A stretch of 64,000 bases of DNA from JAUWCL01 sp964599375 (GTDB lineage: Bacteria; Krumholzibacteriota; Krumholzibacteriia; Krumholzibacteriales; Krumholzibacteriaceae), in the NCBI GenBank assembly GCA_964599375.1, contig CAZREW010000010.1, positions 45,500 through 109,499 on the forward strand. The letters run 5' to 3'. A program made the translations under genes and the position numbers. The first letter of the stretch is position 1. Each line of letters opens with the position of its first letter. The notes beneath the pieces are model-generated. The model saw only the letters and a program-made list of their open reading frames with translations, did no database searches and was not told the origin of the DNA. This document shows positions 62,554-64,000 of the stretch, in pieces.

Positions 62554-62982
62554 TCATTGTCCGCCGGTAAGTGTGATTACCGTAGACTCGCTCCCGAATC
62601 CAGTAATCGTGTATGCGGTAGGAATTCCATTTCTGAGAATCGGGGCGTATCCGATCTGTCCCTGGACCATCGCGGTACCGTTCACGGGCTCCGTTGCATT
62701 GTGAGTGAAGGAATTGGTGAGGGGGTTGCCGTCAGGCAGCATGTCGATAAGTGTCTCTCCAGCTGGCGTAGTGTCCGAGTCCACGTCAGTAGGATACAGA
62801 CCTTCGGTCATGACGCTGAAATCCTCGACTGCCAGCTGCACCGTATGACAGTTTGATTTTATCGAGGCTTCCTTTGACCTTGCCTGGAGGCTGAGCATAT
62901 TGGGCACAGCAATCGCGGCGAGTATTCCGATAATCACGACTACGAGCATGAGTTCGATCAGCGTGAATCCCTTGTTGCCCAT
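62554..62982 (-). CDS. Type IV pilin/pseudopilin-like protein
   Basis: A 142-residue prepilin. The N-terminus MGNKG/FTLIELMLVVVIIGILAAIA has the prepilin peptidase site after Gly5 with Glu at +5 of the mature protein, then the conserved hydrophobic helix. The C-terminal domain (about 35-142) has a single Cys and the S-K-E-A-S-I-K-S-N pattern of major pilins. No secretion or pilus machinery genes are adjacent, so it is a solitary pilin gene here. AAAGGATAG precedes the start. Confidence 0.88.
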   Translation of the reverse strand: MGNKGFTLIELMLVVVIIGILAAIAVPNMLSLQARSKEASIKSNCHTVQLAVEDFSVMTEGLYPTDVDSDTTPAGETLIDMLPDGNPLTNSFTHNATEPVNGTAMVQGQIGYAPILRNGIPTAYTITGFGSESTVITLTGGQ

Positions 62983-63138
62983 GGCTCTATCCTTTTACTG
63001 CTGCACCGTTAAGTTTCATGCCCGATCTCCAGCGCATTGGCTGCGCATCCGGCCGAGAGACAAACCCACCGTCCCAAGAAAATGTTCGCAAAAACCATTC
63101 CATAAACATCTTAAAGCCCTGCAAAATATAGTAGTTAG

Positions 63139-63150
63139 GACTATAGTCCC
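63139..63150. repeat. Perfect 12-bp palindrome upstream of the pilin gene
   Basis: GGACTATAGTCC (about 63138-63149) lies within a possible minus-strand promoter (TTGGGA, 16 nt, TATATT) about 140 nt upstream of the pilin start. It could be an operator, but a single palindrome of this length may be chance. Confidence 0.3.
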
Positions 63151-63733
63151 AAGCGAGAGCGAAAGAGATCGCTGCCAGACCTTAATCTCGGCACTCCTTG
63201 CTGGACGAATGATGGCGATATAGCAAAAGAAGAGCTCGGCACGATGCTCTTCTTCGAGGAGAGCCTCTCGACACCTCCCGGGCAGTCCTGTTCAAGCTGT
63301 CATGAACCGGCGAGGGCCTTCGCCGACCCGGATACGGATCTGCCCGTATCGGGGGGTGCAAGGGAAGGCGTATATGGTAACCGTAATGACCAGCCGGCTT
63401 CCTATGCAGCTTATATCCCGCCTCTTCATCGTGATCCGAAGGAAGATATATGGGTAGGGGGTCTTTTCTGGGACGGACGGGCCAACTCACTCGAGGAGCA
63501 GGCTACGGGACCGCCGTTGAATCCGCTTGAGATGGCTAATCCAGACACGGCAGCCATCTGCGAGAAGTTGCGGGCGTTCAGCTATTACGCGTGACATCGT
63601 CGGCTGGCCGGAGCCCGAAGTGAAAGAAAACATGAACCTGGAGGAACTTGGCGACCTCGGCCTGTCAAACCGGGAGATAGAGGATCTGGTCGCGTTCATG
63701 GAAACATTGACCGACGGCTGGGCTCCTAAATGA
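63139..63733 (+). pseudogene. Decayed di-heme cytochrome c peroxidase/MauG-like gene
   Basis: Two pieces in different frames match opposite ends of this family. Piece 1 (about 63172-63594) reads NDGDIAKEELGTMLFFEESLS, then CSSCH (heme motif, 63289-63303), FADPD and GLFWDGRANSLEEQA, and stops at TGA 63592. It has no start codon or signal peptide upstream (TAG at 63136). Piece 2 (about 63593-63733, frame +1) reads PEVKENMNLEELGDLGLSNREIEDLVAF and ends normally (TLTDGWAPK). The middle of the protein, with the second heme site (roughly 180 residues), is missing. It is followed immediately by tRNA-Leu. Confidence 0.75.
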
Positions 63734-63820
63734 TGGTGCCGGAGCCGGGAATCGAACCCGGATGAGGTTGCCCCCGGGGGATTTTGAGTCCCCTGCGTCT
63801 ACCAGTTTCACCACTCCGGC
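63734..63820 (-). tRNA. tRNA-Leu (anticodon CAA)
   Basis: An 87-nt gene on the minus strand with acceptor stem GCCGGAG/CTCCGGC, a long variable arm typical of class II tRNAs, anticodon loop CTCAAAA (anticodon CAA, codon UUG), T arm GGGTTCGATTCCC, and an encoded CCA (63734-63736). Confidence 0.95.
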
Positions 63821-63909
63821 ACATGCGGAAAGGTATTTTCATTATATAGCAGTGTCAAGGGTTTTGGAGTGTGCGCAGGCAAGTCACGGGGTGGCTCCGG
63901 CAATTTTGC

Positions 63910-63937
63910 TTGACGCGGGCCTCCTTTTTGATAATAT
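63910..63937 (+). promoter_or_regulatory. Promoter of tRNA-Ala
   Basis: TTGACG (63910-63915), 16 nt, TAATAT (63932-63937). It ends 10 nt before the mature tRNA 5' end, with a GC-rich stretch in between as in stable-RNA promoters. Confidence 0.65.
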
Positions 63938-63947
63938 ATCGCGGGTT

Positions 63948-64000
63948 GGGGTTGTAGCTCAGCTGGGAGAGCACTTGTCTGGCAGACAAGAGGTCACGGG
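63948..64000 (+). tRNA. tRNA-Ala (anticodon GGC), cut by the window end
   Basis: The 5' 53 nt are present: acceptor strand GGGGTTG, D arm GCTCAGCTGGGAGAGC, and anticodon stem-loop CTTGT-CTGGCAG-ACAAG giving anticodon GGC (codon GCC), then the start of the variable loop and T arm. The 3' part lies outside the window. Confidence 0.9.

Noticed and set aside
1..64000. CRISPR arrays, insertion sequences, prophage or toxin-antitoxin modules
   Set aside because: Looked for and not seen: no regularly spaced repeats, transposase, integrase or phage structural genes, and no small toxin-antitoxin pair.

Overview
The window looks like a chromosomal segment of an anaerobic, Gram-negative, high-GC bacterium of the FCB superphylum. 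A lineage such as Krumholzibacteriota or Eisenbacteria would fit, but no 16S rRNA is present to settle it. The evidence is: a secreted glycoside hydrolase with a type IX-like (NYPNPFNP) C-terminal tail; a GWxTD-like lipoprotein; a TonB-like protein; outer-membrane barrels; Reg_prop propellers; many signal peptides; and coding that strongly prefers AGG/AGA and ATA/ATC codons. Genes are dense. I see no insertion sequence, prophage, integrase or CRISPR array.

Layout. 0.3-5.5 kb: secreted GH13 enzyme, small outer-membrane barrel, asparagine synthetase. 5.6-13.7 kb: a five-gene run (secreted amidase, secreted HEMGH metallopeptidase, SDR-type threonine dehydrogenase, Kbl, K+-dependent ion-pumping pyrophosphatase) closed by a strong terminator. 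13.8-16.9 kb: ychF, archease, rtcB. 16.9-22.8 kb: secreted propeller-transglutaminase, gamma-glutamyltransferase, a VCBS/FG-GAP-like protein and two tandem secreted paralogues of an unknown family. 22.7-33.4 kb: TonB-like protein with a Fur-like site, pgsA, nitroreductase, GWxTD-like lipoprotein, HD-GYP protein, CheY-like receiver, DUF116, EamA and TPR proteins.

33.5-42.9 kb is the metabolic centrepiece: hdrCBA-mvhDGA, a maturation protease and hypABCD. This encodes a group 3c [NiFe]-hydrogenase/heterodisulfide-reductase complex of the flavin-based electron-bifurcating type; hypE and hypF are not here. It is expressed from a divergent promoter region in which both predicted transcripts start with the same 14 nt. 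43-45 kb: hflKC. 45.1-48.1 kb: a peptidase-propeller-barrel fusion. 48.1-55.1 kb: a tightly overlapping string of a two-domain ThyX, a nitroreductase, a FecCD-type ABC importer without its binding protein, a glycyl-radical activase and trans-4-hydroxy-L-proline dehydratase. 55-58.4 kb: a large sensor with about 13 Reg_prop repeats and a SpoIIE/RsbU-type phosphatase output. 58.6-62.5 kb: two GT-C-like membrane proteins. The end holds a type IV pilin-like gene, a decayed cytochrome c peroxidase, tRNA-Leu(CAA) and the first part of tRNA-Ala(GGC).

Taken together this suggests (inference) an anaerobe that degrades protein and peptide material, including hydroxyproline from collagen-like protein, takes up iron or cobalamin-type ligands through TonB and FecCD systems, and balances electrons with an Mvh-Hdr complex.
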